Source of the DNA: Antrodiella citrinella
Lineage: Eukaryota > Basidiomycota > Agaricomycetes > Polyporales > Steccherinaceae
NCBI GenBank assembly: GCA_004802725.1
Contig: SGPM01000252.1
Location: 1-41,161, forward strand
Reading direction: 5' to 3'
Length of the DNA: 41,161 bases
Numbering within the stretch: position 1 is the first letter of the stretch; every line of letters begins with the position of its first letter. The translations under genes and the position numbers were made by a program. Below, one piece after another: positions 22,807 to 34,381 of this stretch. The notes beneath the pieces are model-generated. The model ran no database searches. It saw nothing but the letters and a program-made list of their open reading frames with translations, and was not told the origin of the DNA.

Positions 22807-24517
22807 CTATGGTAACCAGATCTTGATAGTTTGGTCCACGCTTCCTGAGGCGACCACATTGACAATCTTCTCGGGCTCGCTAGCTGCAGCGCCATTCGGT
22901 TTGGCGCCATCGCTGGAACCAGCGGAGGTAGATTGTCGTCCCCAGGCTAGACATGTCACGAAATGACCATGCGCCTGCACCGTTTTGACGCATCGGCCGG
23001 TTGCAAGCTCCCATACCCGTATTGTGTAGTCGTCTGATGCAGACAGAAGAAATTTTCCAGTTGGGTGGAAGACAATCGCGCGGACCCAGTTATCGTGGCC
23101 AGTCTACGCTGTAGTTAGTACCTTTTCCAGGCAACGCGACACGGTGAAGAAACGCACCAGACTGCGAAGCATTTGGCCGCTTTGCGTGTCCCATATTTTG
23201 ATTGTCTTATCACGCGAGCCTGTTGCTACGTACTGCCCTTGTCGTTTTGAACGATCAGTATTCTGTAGATGTATATAAGCAAGATTTATCATGATCACCG
23301 ACAAAACAGAACGTACAGGAATTCCTGCCAGTTCTCGGATGGCGGAGTACGCAGATACCGGCGCAAAAACGACCACCTCGATGGTGTGTTCGTGTCCTCG
23401 AAGCTCCACTTTCAACTCTCCGCTCAGAGGATCATTTACACGAGCGGTCTGTTGGGTCTCATGAACACACGCATATACTTTGAATTAGCATAACACACAC
23501 ACACACCTGATCATTGGAGCAACTTGCAATGAGCTTGCCATCCTCCGAAGGCGTTACACATCGGACCCAGTCAGAATGTCCCGAGATCGTTCGTACAAGA
23601 TGGCTTCAATGCAAGCATCAGCAACCGGCACATGAGTCCAGAGCGGACAGAGACGAACGTAGTCCCGATATCAAATACTCTGATCGTCCTATCTCGACTG
23701 GCACTGACAATATGCTGGTCTCCTGGAAGGAACCGCACGGATGACACGGTATGTTCATGTCCAGGGAACGTCTTCGTGTTCTTCCATTCGTTCTGCGCAT
23801 CCCATATTTTGATGAACAAGTCAGACGAGCAGGAGACTATAAGAAGCGTCAGGTTACCAAACCACGTTGAAGGGCAAGGCCATATGCGACTGACCAAGTA
23901 GATTCCCCTTGCTATCGAAATCGACATCATTCACAGGTCTCGTATGACCCTTCAGTGTACGCTCAAACTCCCCCGTTTCCCAATCCCAGATCTTAATCGT
24001 CGAGTCTTCACTTGCAGACGCGAGAAGGTTGAACGTCGGATGAAATGCGACCTTCAGGACCTGTCCTCTGTGTCCTTTCAGCGCATATGCAGCAGGGGCA
24101 CGAGGAACCCAGTCCGTCTGCAACGCGGCTCGTTTCGCGGGTGATAGCGAGATCTCTTCCTGCAGCACCGCGTTCCGATTCTCTAAATCCATAATCTGAA
24201 GCCACGCTTTTGATCAGACATGCACGAGCATGGTAGATTGGCGGCAGAGACGCACCTTCTTCTGCAATCGGATGACACTGGTCCACTTCTTCTCCAACAG
24301 CCCAGCATATTTAGATTTAGCATCCGGAGCATAGTCGAGCCCCGTGTCAGACTTGAGTGCGTTGAAAGCATCGGTAAAGTTGTTAGCATGAAGGTATTCC
24401 AGGACGGATTTGTGACTAGAGGGGTGACGCCGGATATCAAGCAGCTGTACGGGTAAAGCAAGAGGTTGGAGAGAGCACGTACAGTTCCTCCTTCTGTCTG
24501 TCTGACAGCAAAGACAT
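22807..24517 (-). CDS. PAC1: Nuclear distribution protein PAC1 (LIS1 homologue, 434 aa)
   Basis: Dynein regulator that with NudE keeps dynein bound to microtubules, driving nuclear migration and spindle positioning. Eight exons: 24483-24517, 24256-24415, 23895-24195, 23659-23836, 23507-23603, 23317-23448, 23158-23262 and 22807-23103; all phases agree, 434 residues. LisH motif about 8-40 ([20 protein letters not shown]); coiled coil about 60-85 ([20 protein letters not shown]); then seven WD40 blades from [20 protein letters not shown] to the last, ending [10 protein letters not shown]. The first intron uses the CCCCTCTAG acceptor, not the nearer GTACAG, because only this restores the conserved EELHKS. 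Intron 4 has a GTTCGT donor and an AAG acceptor, easily missed. Introns are unusually frequent for a short gene. Length matches the family. Confidence 0.95.
23493..23506. repeat. (AC)7 dinucleotide repeat at an intron 5' end
   Basis: The repeat forms the start of a PAC1 intron, read as GTGTGTGT on the coding strand, so the donor is embedded in a GT microsatellite. Confidence 0.8.
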
Positions 24518-24819
24518 CGCGTTTACGTGTTGTCGTGACCTCCAGTGTGTCGTGCGTGTAAAATGATGGTCCAAGTAAAAAGAGAAGAGGCGTCACCACT
24601 GGAAGCAGTATAGGCAATCTCGAAGTGGTCGTCGCTCAACAGGCCCAAGCGCGTCCTACTGCACTTTCCCTTTTGGGACGCGTCAGACGCTTGGTATAGC
24701 ATGCAAGTAACATTACATTCCCATATTCCATGTTCCAAGAGGGCAACATCAAATAAAGCAATACACGAGCGCACTCGTCCACCAAAGCTAAGGATATATG
24801 TAGGGTATTGTTAGGTATA
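24518..24819. other. Spacer upstream of PAC1
   Basis: About 300 bp between the PAC1 start and the stop of the next minus-strand gene. Presumed PAC1 promoter plus a 3' UTR; nothing specific is seen. Confidence 0.5.
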
Positions 24820-26565
24820 TCAGTAATCGTCATCGTCCAGTTCCTCGTACGGGTCCTTCGCCACCGAACCCCCTTCAGTCGCTGGAGGCTGCACACCTTC
24901 TATGAAGGTACCACCTTCTCCAGTAGGTTCGACGTTGTTGGGATCGAAGTCGGAGTCTGACTCGTCGTCCGCAGGCGCAGCTTCAGCCTCGACCTTGGCA
25001 GACGTGAATGATTTGACGTCTTCGACATCGTCCTCCGGATATCGGAGAGGGGACAGCGGCTGTGCTGTCGTTGACCAACGAGCCAGGCGTTGGTCGTCTA
25101 TAGCATTCCCTGACGCCATTGCCTGCCAAATTTCACCTAACAGCCTGCGATGCACTGTCAGAATGAGCTGGAGGAGAGACTGAGTGGGAAAACATACACG
25201 CTCTCGTTCCCTGCGCACCAACCAACCTCGGTATTCAGTCGGAAATCGCGAGCAGCATCGTGGATCGTGCTTTGGAAAGCCTGCTTCAGAGTACGAAACA
25301 GACGCTGTAAATCGACGTAGGTAGGCCTGACTGACGGTGGCTCTGGAGATCGTGGTCGCTGTCGAGGGTCACGGGAAACATTCCTTGCGGGTGACTTTGA
25401 GCGACGTCTTGAGTTTGAGGCAGATGATGAGCGCGAACGGTCAAAGATAGGGTAAAGCCCAGTCTGCCAAGGTGTAATGTCGATCCCTAGTGAGGTGAGC
25501 ACGTCGCAGGCCTCTTGCTCGTCACGCAACAGGAGCATGACATTAGGCGTGACAGCAGAAAGGAGGCTCTGCAGGCGCATTGTCACATCTTTCTGCCCTG
25601 TTGTCTCGGAAGTCCCATGTTTGAACTCCTTCGTGGTGCGGTGTTCAGTCGTAACTTGAAGCAAACAGTGGTGAAGGGAACACACCAAAGTCCCAGGCTT
25701 CCCATTTGACAACATTCTGTTCTCGCTGATTCTCCAGTGTATACATGACTTCACTCGTAGTTCTTTGTACGCGTCGGGCGATTCAAACTCCGTCCACCCG
25801 ATGTCCAGAATGGTGGGTGACCTTCTGCGTTCTTCCACGCGTCGATGATTGTCCCCCTTCCAGAGGGTGAAGGTGAAGGCGACAAGTTTCGAGGTTTGCA
25901 CTCGGGAGGTCACGGAGTAAGGAAAGTTATAGACACACTGCCGTGGTAATTGGCTACAACACAGACGGTAGAAGACTCTGAAACAACATTAGTATTAACG
26001 ACATACGTACAACTTGAAATGCGTCGTACCGGTGCAGCTCAAATTCAGCTCGTAACTCTCCGTTACTCGTGAGGGACTGAACGCATTCCTCCAACGTATA
26101 TGCCGTATTCGCTTTGCTTCGATCGCGAGGCTGGCCCTTCTTATTCTTCTTGTTGTGTACGTACTGCTCAAGCTTCTTCTCGAGGGCCTCCCTGCTGTCG
26201 AAGTAGATGGGGGACAAGGATCTGAAGTCCGATGAAGACCAAGGGCGGTCCCGGCTACGCCTAAAGAGGCGCAAGAAGGGGCCCTCTTCGAGAAGGAGGT
26301 ACGTAGCCCCAGATGGGAGTACACCTGGATCATGATGCCGAGTTAATCGTTGTTCGACCTTACGAGGGGATATACGTATGCCGTCAGGACTCACCTAATA
26401 TCAGCTCTATGCCGCCTTTGGGGCAGACGAGCGCTGCGAGATCTCGAGGAATCATGACGCTGAGGCGCGAGGATGAACATAATCGCCGCCCGGACATTTA
26501 TCTGTTAAACCATACCTCGTGTGAGCTCTGAATCCTCCAAGCTGGTACAAGGGAACGACGTCCAT
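24820..26565 (-). CDS. Gfd2/YDR514C-like protein (RNase H-like fold, exonuclease-related)
   Basis: Likely a fungal Gfd2-like member of the DEDD exonuclease superfamily; cellular role unknown. The first exons are 26516-26565, 26395-26459, 26011-26324 and then from 25937, with consistent phases; the start is MDVVPLYQL. Superfamily pattern: TILDIGWTEF, then HWRISENRMLSNG, FKHGTSE, LLLRDEQEACDVLTSLGID, PTYVDLQRLF and WCAGNES (the usual N-A-G-N-D block). The expected first acidic pair appears as FTFTLW, with Thr in place of Asp and Glu, so catalysis is doubtful. A Ser/Arg-rich insert separates the two halves (SRSSSASNSRRRSKS). Two splice decisions are unsure: 25632-25685 can be exon or a 54-nt intron, and the junction near 25200 is unresolved. 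The C-terminus is acidic (EELDDDDY). Confidence 0.6.
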
Positions 26566-26713
26566 GGTGAGCGAGAGTGCTGAGGAGAAGAAGGAAGAGA
26601 TGAGGTCGGTGAGAACGGCCTGACTGCAGCACGCGTCTTGCACGCGGTCCGGTTTATATCCTCAGTCCTGGCAGTCATCTTCCCCGCAGGGACTCTACAT
26701 TCTCTGCTCACTC
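26566..26713. promoter_or_regulatory. Short shared promoter between the Gfd2-like gene and the hydrolase
   Basis: Only 148 bp separate two divergent start codons, so the two genes probably share a bidirectional promoter. No specific element was recognised. Confidence 0.5.
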
Positions 26714-27868
26714 ATGCGTACTTTACTGGACGGAATTGCCCTCACTCAACGGCACGTCCTTCCGGACGGTGCACAGCTCGCATACGATGTCCTAGGCTCG
26801 GTGCATTTCGGGTGTCCGACACCTATTGTTCTAATTGGGGGACTGAGCAACGTTGCCGGAGACTGGGAACGACTCAGCACTGTGCTTGCTCAGAAACGTC
26901 CTGGTATGTACCGTAACAAGGAGATTCGTATGGACATGGGACGCTGAGGTTAGCATTGTGGTTGCGGAGCATAGTTCTTGTGTATGACCACAGGTTTGTC
27001 TGGCTATTTAATTGCTACGTCGTACGCGGACTGACTTGTCCAGGGGGATAGGCAAGTCGACGTATTCAACGGCGCAGAGGACCGATGTGATAACCATTGA
27101 GAGCATGGCGCGAGATTTGGTTGACCTAATCAAGGCTCTCGAATGGCCTGAGGTCATTTTGTGCGGGTTCTCGATGGGAGGTATGCTCTGCAGTGACCTC
27201 CAATTACAACATATTTTGACCATCTTCCAGGTGTCATTGCTCAAAAGCTTGTGCTTCTCCCATCCCATCCCAGCCAGCCAACGCCTTTGCCGTTCAAGGT
27301 GACACATGTCCTTCTCACAGGCACGACGGTCAACCCACTTCAGGCATCCTTCCTGCTGAAAACGCGACCCGCGGATGAGCTGTCAGATGCACAGAAGCTC
27401 GATCTTGTGAGGAAGGGAGTGGAGCTGAGCTTTGACCATGAGTGGGTCAAAAACAATAAGCCCAGGCTGGAGTGGTTTGTCAAGAGGATGGTGGTTGGGA
27501 GGCCTGCGCGTACTTTGGGTGAGTATCGACTACTCATTACAACCTCATGACTGAATAATATACCAGCCAAACAAGGCGACGCGATGTCCTCTTTCGACTT
27601 TGGTGATTCGCACAAGCACTTCCCATCCATCCCTGTGCTCGTCATTCACGGTATTGTCGACCGCATGGTCCCACTCAAGGAGGGACAAATAATTGTGGAC
27701 CGGATATCCTCGGCACAATTCGTTCAATTTGGTGACAGCGCAGGTCAGATCCCACACGGCACATTTGGCCACCATTGGTGGGAGTACTTCGACGTTCAGG
27801 TCTGGCAAGATGTCGTGGAGGTATTCGCAGCACAAGGTCCAAGCGGTGTTGCAAAAGCACGCTTGTAA
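26714..27868 (+). CDS. Alpha/beta hydrolase (311 aa)
   Basis: Serine hydrolase of the alpha/beta fold; the substrate is unknown. Five exons: 26714-26903, 26975-26993, 27044-27180, 27231-27518 and 27567-27868; phases agree, 311 residues. Exon 2 is only 19 nt and supplies the VLVYDHR strand, so it is easily missed. Visible landmarks: oxyanion strand IVLIGGLSN, DHRGIGKS, nucleophile elbow LCGFSMGG (Ser about 113), acid region VLVIHGIVDRMVP (Asp) and the likely catalytic His in GHHWWEYF. No signal peptide, so probably cytosolic or mitochondrial. It is divergently paired with the Gfd2-like gene. Length fits the AB_hydrolase_1 group (esterase, epoxide hydrolase or thioesterase-like). Confidence 0.85.
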
Positions 27869-28004
27869 TCTAACCTGTGGTATATATACTACTCTGTATA
27901 CAATCACAACCTCTGATAGCGTGATTCAAACGTCTTTGTACCGTATCAGCTATATCCCCGGAAGTATATATCTTGACATACCAAAATTGCGCGCGAAGGA
28001 TGGG

Positions 28005-29907
28005 TCACCAGGGGTCCCAAGTTCTCGCCGTAGACATTCGGATCCAAGACGAACTAATGACAAGGTATTTCGTTTCCCACATTCGTTGTAGCTGCTTGTC
28101 AGGCCAGGGGAAGCTTGCCAGGACTTTGTCCGGTTGATCAGCCCTGCGTCCAATGACTTGCGGCAAGAGGTATGGTGTCGCAGGTACAATGTGTACCGTG
28201 ACCGAACCATCTGCCAGGGCATTTCCCAGAGCGGTCGGGCACGCGCCCATGTCGAACTCCACGACGACACGACAATCATACAAGACCTCGCAGGGCTCCT
28301 TCCTTTCCAAAGCGTCGCGTAATTTCTCCGTGACATCCTCTGTGAGTGTATCGACCGCGCCAGGTCGAGCCAGCTTCTTAGTCCATGACTTCTCCCTCTG
28401 GGCCAGCCACGTCAGGCGGTCATTCGACCCAGCCGTCGACCCCAGTCCGAATCCCACTGTGCCTAATTCGCCTTTGTTTTTGTTTTTGCCTTTGCCTTTG
28501 TTTTTGCTGCTACGCAGGTAGACGGGTCTCCACCAGACCTTGGCTCCCATGGTGAACGATGCGGGTGAAGGCTCTGAGTGCGAGGTATGGAGCGTGTTGG
28601 AGATCATGTCCAGGGAGCGGTGGACGCCGTTCGCTTCTGCGGAGATGTGGCCCCAGGGTTGGGGCGAGACGTAGCGGAGGATGCGCCGGATGAGGGCGAC
28701 GCGGGTATATGGGTCTTGGACGTTTCGAAAAGCATCGGAGGGGAGTAGGAGGGTAGTAGGGGGTGAAGGGAGGATGTATTGTTCTAGGATGTTGGTCACT
28801 GTGACCACCTGGATTACCACACCGAATGTACAAGGGATGTATCGAACGTACCTTTGGTGTCTACGGTTTGAACGCGTTCACCGATCACTCGCAGGGCGTC
28901 ACGAAGTTGGGAGGCACCCGTGAGATAAGGCGAGAGAGCCCTCAGCGACAATATTGCATTGTCGAGTGGTATGATAGCAGACGACTTCGAAAGATCAGCG
29001 ATGTTATTGACACGTCGAACCAAAGACTTACTTCGTCATGATGCGGTATTGTGTCTTTCAACATAGCGCGTACGTAGTTGCGAGGAGTGAGGTCTGGCTG
29101 ATCATTGGTAGGATCCGTAACGTACTCCCAGCCATTAGCTTTGCAGGTTGCCAATATCCTATCCTACTCCCGAATGACAATAAGGCACCGTTCAAGCATT
29201 GTTTCCGTTCTAGAAAGCACACCTTGGAGACTTCAAGCAACGGCCTGACAACAAACTTGCTCATACCCTTTTCGCCCATCCACGTGAGCTGGTTGTCTTG
29301 ACGAGCACCCATCCCCCACGTCCGAATAGGACGCATTCCGCTAGCACCAAGCTGACTGCTACCACTCGACATGCGCATGATAGACGTCTCCACTTGATCG
29401 TCGGCATGATGTGCGAATGCAATCGTCGAAGCACCCGTCATCGCCATGGCATGTGCCAGTCTGTTACGACGGGCGTCACGGCAAATACCTTCAAACGACG
29501 CGTTTTTGCTGGGGTTGGGAGGGAACGGAGGATCGGACCACGGGATTTTCAGTGTGAGATGCTGAATTCCGAGCTGCTGGGCACTTGCGGTGGCTTTCTC
29601 GGCCATGAGAGTCGACGCGGCTTGGATATTGTGATCGACATGGGCAGATACTATGCCCGATGGCAAGCCTGACGCGTCTCTGCTCTCAAGCAGTGAAGCA
29701 AGCAAATTCAAGAGGCAAACGGAATCGGGTCCGCCAGAATTAGCGACAACTGCGAACGTGAGTCATGTTAGAAGGGCGTTCAAGTTTAGAGCGGTGAGGT
29801 GAGGCAGTATCATGCTCACCTATCTTTCCGCGCCAACCTCCTGGTGGTATGCATCGCTGGAGGTATTGCAGGAACTCCCCTTTGGATATGGGAGGTACGT
29901 ATGGCAT
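28005..29907 (-). CDS. tRNA(Ile)-lysidine synthase-like PP-loop ATPase (557 aa)
   Basis: TilS-type enzyme expected to convert C34 to lysidine in the tRNA that reads AUA; in fungi the likely site is the mitochondrion. Exons 29820-29907, 29223-29749, 29032-29163, 28852-28984 and 28005-28798 have consistent phases; 557 residues. The PP-loop is VVANSGGPDSVCLL (SGGPDS about 34-39). Other family marks: SAHVDHNIQ, FEGICRDARRNRLAHAM, IAFAHHADDQVETSIMRM, RPLLEVSK and YVTDPTNDQPDLTPRNYVRA. The C-terminal half is divergent and holds a Lys/Asn/Gly-rich run from a repeat at about 28471-28509. The acceptor of the last intron is GGTCACAG rather than the earlier CCAG, as phase requires. No targeting peptide is visible from this ATG; an upstream exon is possible. 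Confidence 0.85.
28471..28509 (-). repeat. Hexamer-type repeat (TTTGTT/TTTGCC) coding for a Lys-rich run
   Basis: Imperfect repeat inside the TilS-like gene; on the coding strand it reads AAA/AAC/GGC-type codons giving SKNKGKGKNKNKG. Confidence 0.8.
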
Positions 29908-30484
29908 CAGGATGTTCAAATTTCTGCCACGCTGGCAAAGGGCCGCAGAACGGCGCAGATTCAATGCGGCTGTAGGCAGTGGCCGCGGTCTCGTTCAAGC
30001 GCAGCGGTGAGTTCAGAGTGAGGATGGCCGGGGCAATCAAATTGGCATTCTTCCACCAATGTACCGAGCACCGAGGACCTGTGCAAAAGAACGAGATACA
30101 CTTGTCTTGCTTGTGCCTTCAAGCAAATGAACGTATGCGATGCTCACAGCCGTTCCACGTCGGAGATTCTAGTTCGGGACAATGCACGTCGGCCGGAGCG
30201 AATTTTGGAATCTGAACATTGTCCGTGATGTAACACGCGTGACTCCGACGTGGCCACCGTGACGCGCAACCCCGCAACGCGCGTGGCAACCGCCTTAAAG
30301 CGGGCGTTTGCGTCACAGCGCCCATTGGCAATTAGTGGGAAGCCAAAACGGGTACTGTTTCATGTAGTTTCTCGGAGCAGAAGGCCGGGATCGACATAAG
30401 CTTCTTCCTCCTCTCCTCTCTCTCCTCTTGTACATCCTCCCCATCTCTCTCTTTCCTTTACATTCCTCTTCATCGTCTGGTGCG
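29908..30484. promoter_or_regulatory. Bidirectional promoter between the TilS-like and YTH genes
   Basis: 577 bp between divergent starts. It includes ACGCGT (30235-30240) followed by several GACGCGC/ACGCGCG variants and an inverted CCAAT (about 30323). A CT-rich leader precedes the YTH start. The stretch nearest the TilS gene stays open in frame (about 29908-30040) and could be an unrecognised 5' exon. Confidence 0.45.
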
Positions 30485-33177
30485 ATGTCGTCGCAAAAAG
30501 GACAGTCGACCTCCCCGCCCCCTCCCGCTGCCTCGTCTGCAGCCAACACCGGTGTACGGCGACATCACACAATTTCCGCCTCCTCTCGCAACGCCAGGCC
30601 CACTTCGAAGATTGCCGTATCAGATGTCGATGATGCGCAGGCAGAACAGGACTGGAACGATGACGAAGTAGTCGACCAGGACTGGGTTGGCGGTATTGGT
30701 GCAGTCGGCGAAAAATCGTCTCTGCATAGGCAGGCATCGCTTCCGACTCGGTACCACCGCGGTAATTGTCCTGCAATACATTCGAAAAGTGCCCCCTGAT
30801 TGATGTGCCTTTATTTCTTTAGCATTCGGCGGTCAAGCCAGTAGGGCTCCCAATGCTTCCCGCACCATGAATAGTCTTACCGCTATCGCGGGACACGAGG
30901 GGGAAGAGGAAGAATGGGAGCGAGAGATGCGAAGTCTCCAAAACGACGACGACGTAAGTCCACAGCACACATATACTTAGGACGTCCACTAATCGTACTA
31001 TCATCTGCTTTAGCAGCTCAGCACTTCTGACCACGGCCACCAGGCGGTCGATGTGTCATCTTCGTCTGAATCACCTCTTTCACCTCACTTTGCAGGTGGT
31101 ATTCCCAGCGTGCCGTCACCTCCACCACCTGCGTCTGGTGCTGCGGGTGTTCGCAGGCATCAGAGCTTGACCGTAGGGAGTGTTCGCCGTGGAACCGGTA
31201 CCAATCTCAGGCGCGCGGGCACGCTGCAAGCACCTCCCATCAAAGGTGCTCCGCAGACATCCTATTCTGGCGCTCAAAGTCCGAGCCCTACCAATGCCGA
31301 CGAAGAGTACAACGATGATATTCCGCTCGAGGAGGAAGGCTCATACTTTCCCTTGGCCGGACAACAAGGTCAGTCGTATGGTCCGACGAGTCCCATCGGC
31401 AGATCGTCGCCGTGGAGCACTCCCGGTGCGGACTGGCGTGCGAATCTTGGTTACAGTAGTAACGCTAACATCGGTGGCACAGTCGACGATGTGACTCGTG
31501 CGCTGTCGACGCTCGAGCTGAACCAACAATACGCGAATGCGAACGCAGGTGGCTATCAGGGTACGTGCTGCGAACCGTGAAAGTTGAAACTTGCGCTGAC
31601 TTGCCAATCAGACCTGCGCAACGGCGGTGGCTCTCAAAAGCTGCAGCTCGTTACCGATCTTGACGAACGCCAACGCCAGCGAGCTCAAGGTGCCATTCAA
31701 AGTGCTGCTGCGTATGTCCCTCCGATCGGTCATGGAGTCAAACGCGACTACGAAGACCCATACCAACAACAACGCGATCGTTCCATGTCCACCAGCCAAG
31801 GCAACTGGGACCAGAAGGACCGTATGTCAGGAAGGCAATCCAACCCCAATATGCAGCAGTCGTACGGCAAAAATGGACAGAATGTACCGAATGTGCCTCC
31901 TATTCCTACGCAGTACCTCAACAATTCCGGCCCAGCTCCACGCATGGGATCCTCTACTCCGTCGAACGCACAGGCGCAGCAGTCTGGACGCAACGGTGGT
32001 CAGGGTAGCGATCAGAATTCAAGGGATGGGTTCATTGGGTCCCCAATTGATGTCCCCACGTTGATTGCGACGAAGGGCTATAACCCTGTCGAATTTGATA
32101 CAAAGCCTTACTTCGTACGCTATCTCCACTTCAGAGAACTCTGAAAGTTCGTGCTCACGTTCAATCTGGTACACAGGCGCGCTATTTTGTTATCAAGTCG
32201 TACACGGAAGATGATGTACACAAATCACTCAAGTACGAAATCTGGAGTTCGACAGATCCAGGCAACAAGCGATTGGATAAGGCATACAAAGAAACAGCCG
32301 GACGGGGTCCCATCTATTTGTTTTTCAGTGTGAACGCTAGGTGCGCGAGAGAAACTTAAGTACTACCAACTAACCTAACGCATTGCACAGTGGACACTTC
32401 TGTGGAATGGCCCAGATGTTGACCCCGGTTGACTACAGCCGCAGCAGTACCGTGTGGGCGTCTGACAAATGGAAGGGTGTGTTTGGTGTGAAGTGGATCT
32501 TTGTCCGCGACATTCCTAACGCGACACTGCGACATATCAGACTCAAGTAAGTGCACATGGTTGAACATACATACTCAGTTCTTATTTATGGGTATTGCAG
32601 CAACACGCAAGAGCGCAAGCCTGTGACAAACTCCCGTGACACGCAAGAGTTGCTGCCTGACGCTGGTCAAGAAATGCTTCGTATCTTCCACACCCACCCG
32701 GCCCGTACTTCACTGCTACAAGATTTCGCGTTCTACGAGGTCAGTTGTAGTGTTTGTGAATACATAACGCGGTCTTCATGCTTGGTTTCGTAGCTCCAAG
32801 CTATGCAGAAAGCGCAAGCTTCGCAGGTCCCGGGCCAACAATCTCAGCTTCAATCTGGCGCCTCGTCACCACCGCCCACCCACAGCGGCGTTCACTCGCC
32901 AGGACAAGTCTCACCGACGTCCTCGCCCGGACAACACCCTTTCGCCATGTCCAACCCGGCAGCGCTGGCTTACGCTGCGCAAATGGGTATGCCGCAAATG
33001 AACATGGGTATGGGCATGGGTATGAACCCGATGCTGCAGATGCAGATGAACATGGGGAACATGGGAAACGCGTTCGCAAACCCTCATGCGATCCAAAGCG
33101 TCATGCGTCATCCCAGCCCGGGACCTATGTCTGTCGGTCAAAACTATATGAACATGGGCGGGATGCCTGGGTTCTAG
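30485..33177 (+). CDS. YTH-domain RNA-binding protein (m6A reader, 766 aa)
   Basis: Reader of N6-methyladenosine in mRNA, related to YTHDF/Pho92. Eight exons: 30485-30761, 30823-30953, 31014-31560, 31612-32114, 32177-32340, 32391-32546, 32601-32739 and 32794-33177; all phases agree, 766 residues. The YTH domain occupies about 485-640: [62 protein letters not shown], and [20 protein letters not shown]. Trp in IWSST and Trp residues in VWASDKWKG supply the m6A cage. Residues 1-480 are a low-complexity Ser/Pro/Gln/Asn-rich region. The tail after the domain (640-766) is Gln/Pro-rich and then Met/Gly/Asn-rich ([18 protein letters not shown]), more than most DF proteins have C-terminally. Such regions usually drive condensation. 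Confidence 0.93.
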
Positions 33178-34052
33178 GCGGTGAGCCAAGAATCACCACG
33201 ATTTCTTCCTCCATCGTTTGTTCGACTCAAGGAACGCGCAAAGTAGAGCCTTCCTTTTGCGATGTTGTGTCTTATGCAAATCTACTACGCTAATTTCTTT
33301 CTTTTGCTCTTGCTTGTCTGTGGTTCTGTTTCTAGTTTATGCCCTTCCTACTGATCCCTCCTACCTCCTCCGTGTATGAGCCCATTATTATTCTCTCATG
33401 TCAGCAAGCAAGTCTCGTCTGTCTGCTTTATCCCATTCTGTTTCCATCCCGTGCATGTCTCCACGTCTCTCATCTCTCTTTCTCCTCTCCATCACTCTAC
33501 TCTCGCCCCTCATCCTCATCCTAAATTTACCCATAACGTTTTCTCACTTTGCTATACGATATCGTTCGTGCACAGTGTCGCATTGTCTCCACCTCCATCC
33601 CATCTTTCCGCTTCTTCCATCTTGCCCGTTTCTTCCAGTGTTCTTGGATACGTATAGCAAGTTTGTTTGAATCTTTGCTGTATTACACTCACGGTGCTAT
33701 AGGCTGCAGCTGGTGGCCCACGCATTGGCTTGGCTTTGCAATGGACTGGTACATGGACGTGGACAATTCGGGTTCTTGTATTAGTCTCCCCGCCGTTGTA
33801 CGTAAATACTAAACGTTGTATGATATTTTGTTGAGCTTCGAATCCTTGTACGGCTGATGACGTTCACCGATTATCGACAGGTCCATGAAAGAGCGTTATA
33901 TCCATAGCTGGCCCCCGCCCCGCATGCAAAGTGTCATCATTACCCATGCGTTTCTGTGTGATGTCTGTGTGTAAAATGCTCGCAATCTCCCAAGCTTTGG
34001 TGTCACTGTGTGTACGACCTCTGGAAGAAGTGTCGGAAATTATGTTCCACAT
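33178..34052. other. 3' flank of the YTH gene, pyrimidine-rich
   Basis: Strongly CT-biased from about 33300 to 33650 on the plus strand, probably YTH 3' UTR. Overlapping plus-strand frames here are products of the base bias. No gene is supported. Confidence 0.5.
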
Positions 34053-34312
34053 TCAGGCTGCCTTCGCTGAGGCTTTGTAGGCATACCTCACTTCCCTCAC
34101 TTGGCGCTTGCCACCCGAGGTCTTCACCCCCATTATGCGTGACGTTGGCCTGGGTAAAGTGAACCATGCATACGACGCTCGATAACCATGAGACCATGAG
34201 GTTAATCTTACCTCAAGAGAGTGCCTCGACGTTCCGAGACGGCGCATCTGTACCTTCGAGCTTACCATAATTCAAATACATACCTACTGCTTTCCTCATC
34301 TTGTCTGTCCAT
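34053..34312 (-). CDS. Possible small three-exon ORF (53 aa)
   Basis: Three pieces, 34284-34312, 34212-34247 and 34053-34149, are joined by GTATGT...TACAG and GTAAGA...CCCAG introns in matching phase and encode a basic 53-residue peptide ending YAYKASAKAA. A second reading, from ATG at 34371 through the same first junction, gives a 26-residue peptide containing IAKWTDKMRKAV. Both cannot be right. No family is recognised. It may be the 3' end of a decayed gene or a spliced noncoding RNA. Confidence 0.25.
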
Positions 34313-34381
34313 TTCGCGATGCCTAGAGAATGTGATAGTTAAAGCAAGGTTTATACTACTATACCATGCATAGAGGCTACA

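Noticed and set aside
33339..33812. Several overlapping plus-strand frames after the YTH gene
   Set aside because: All three frames are open because of a CT-rich tract; Ser/Leu/Pro/His composition is typical of such artefacts.
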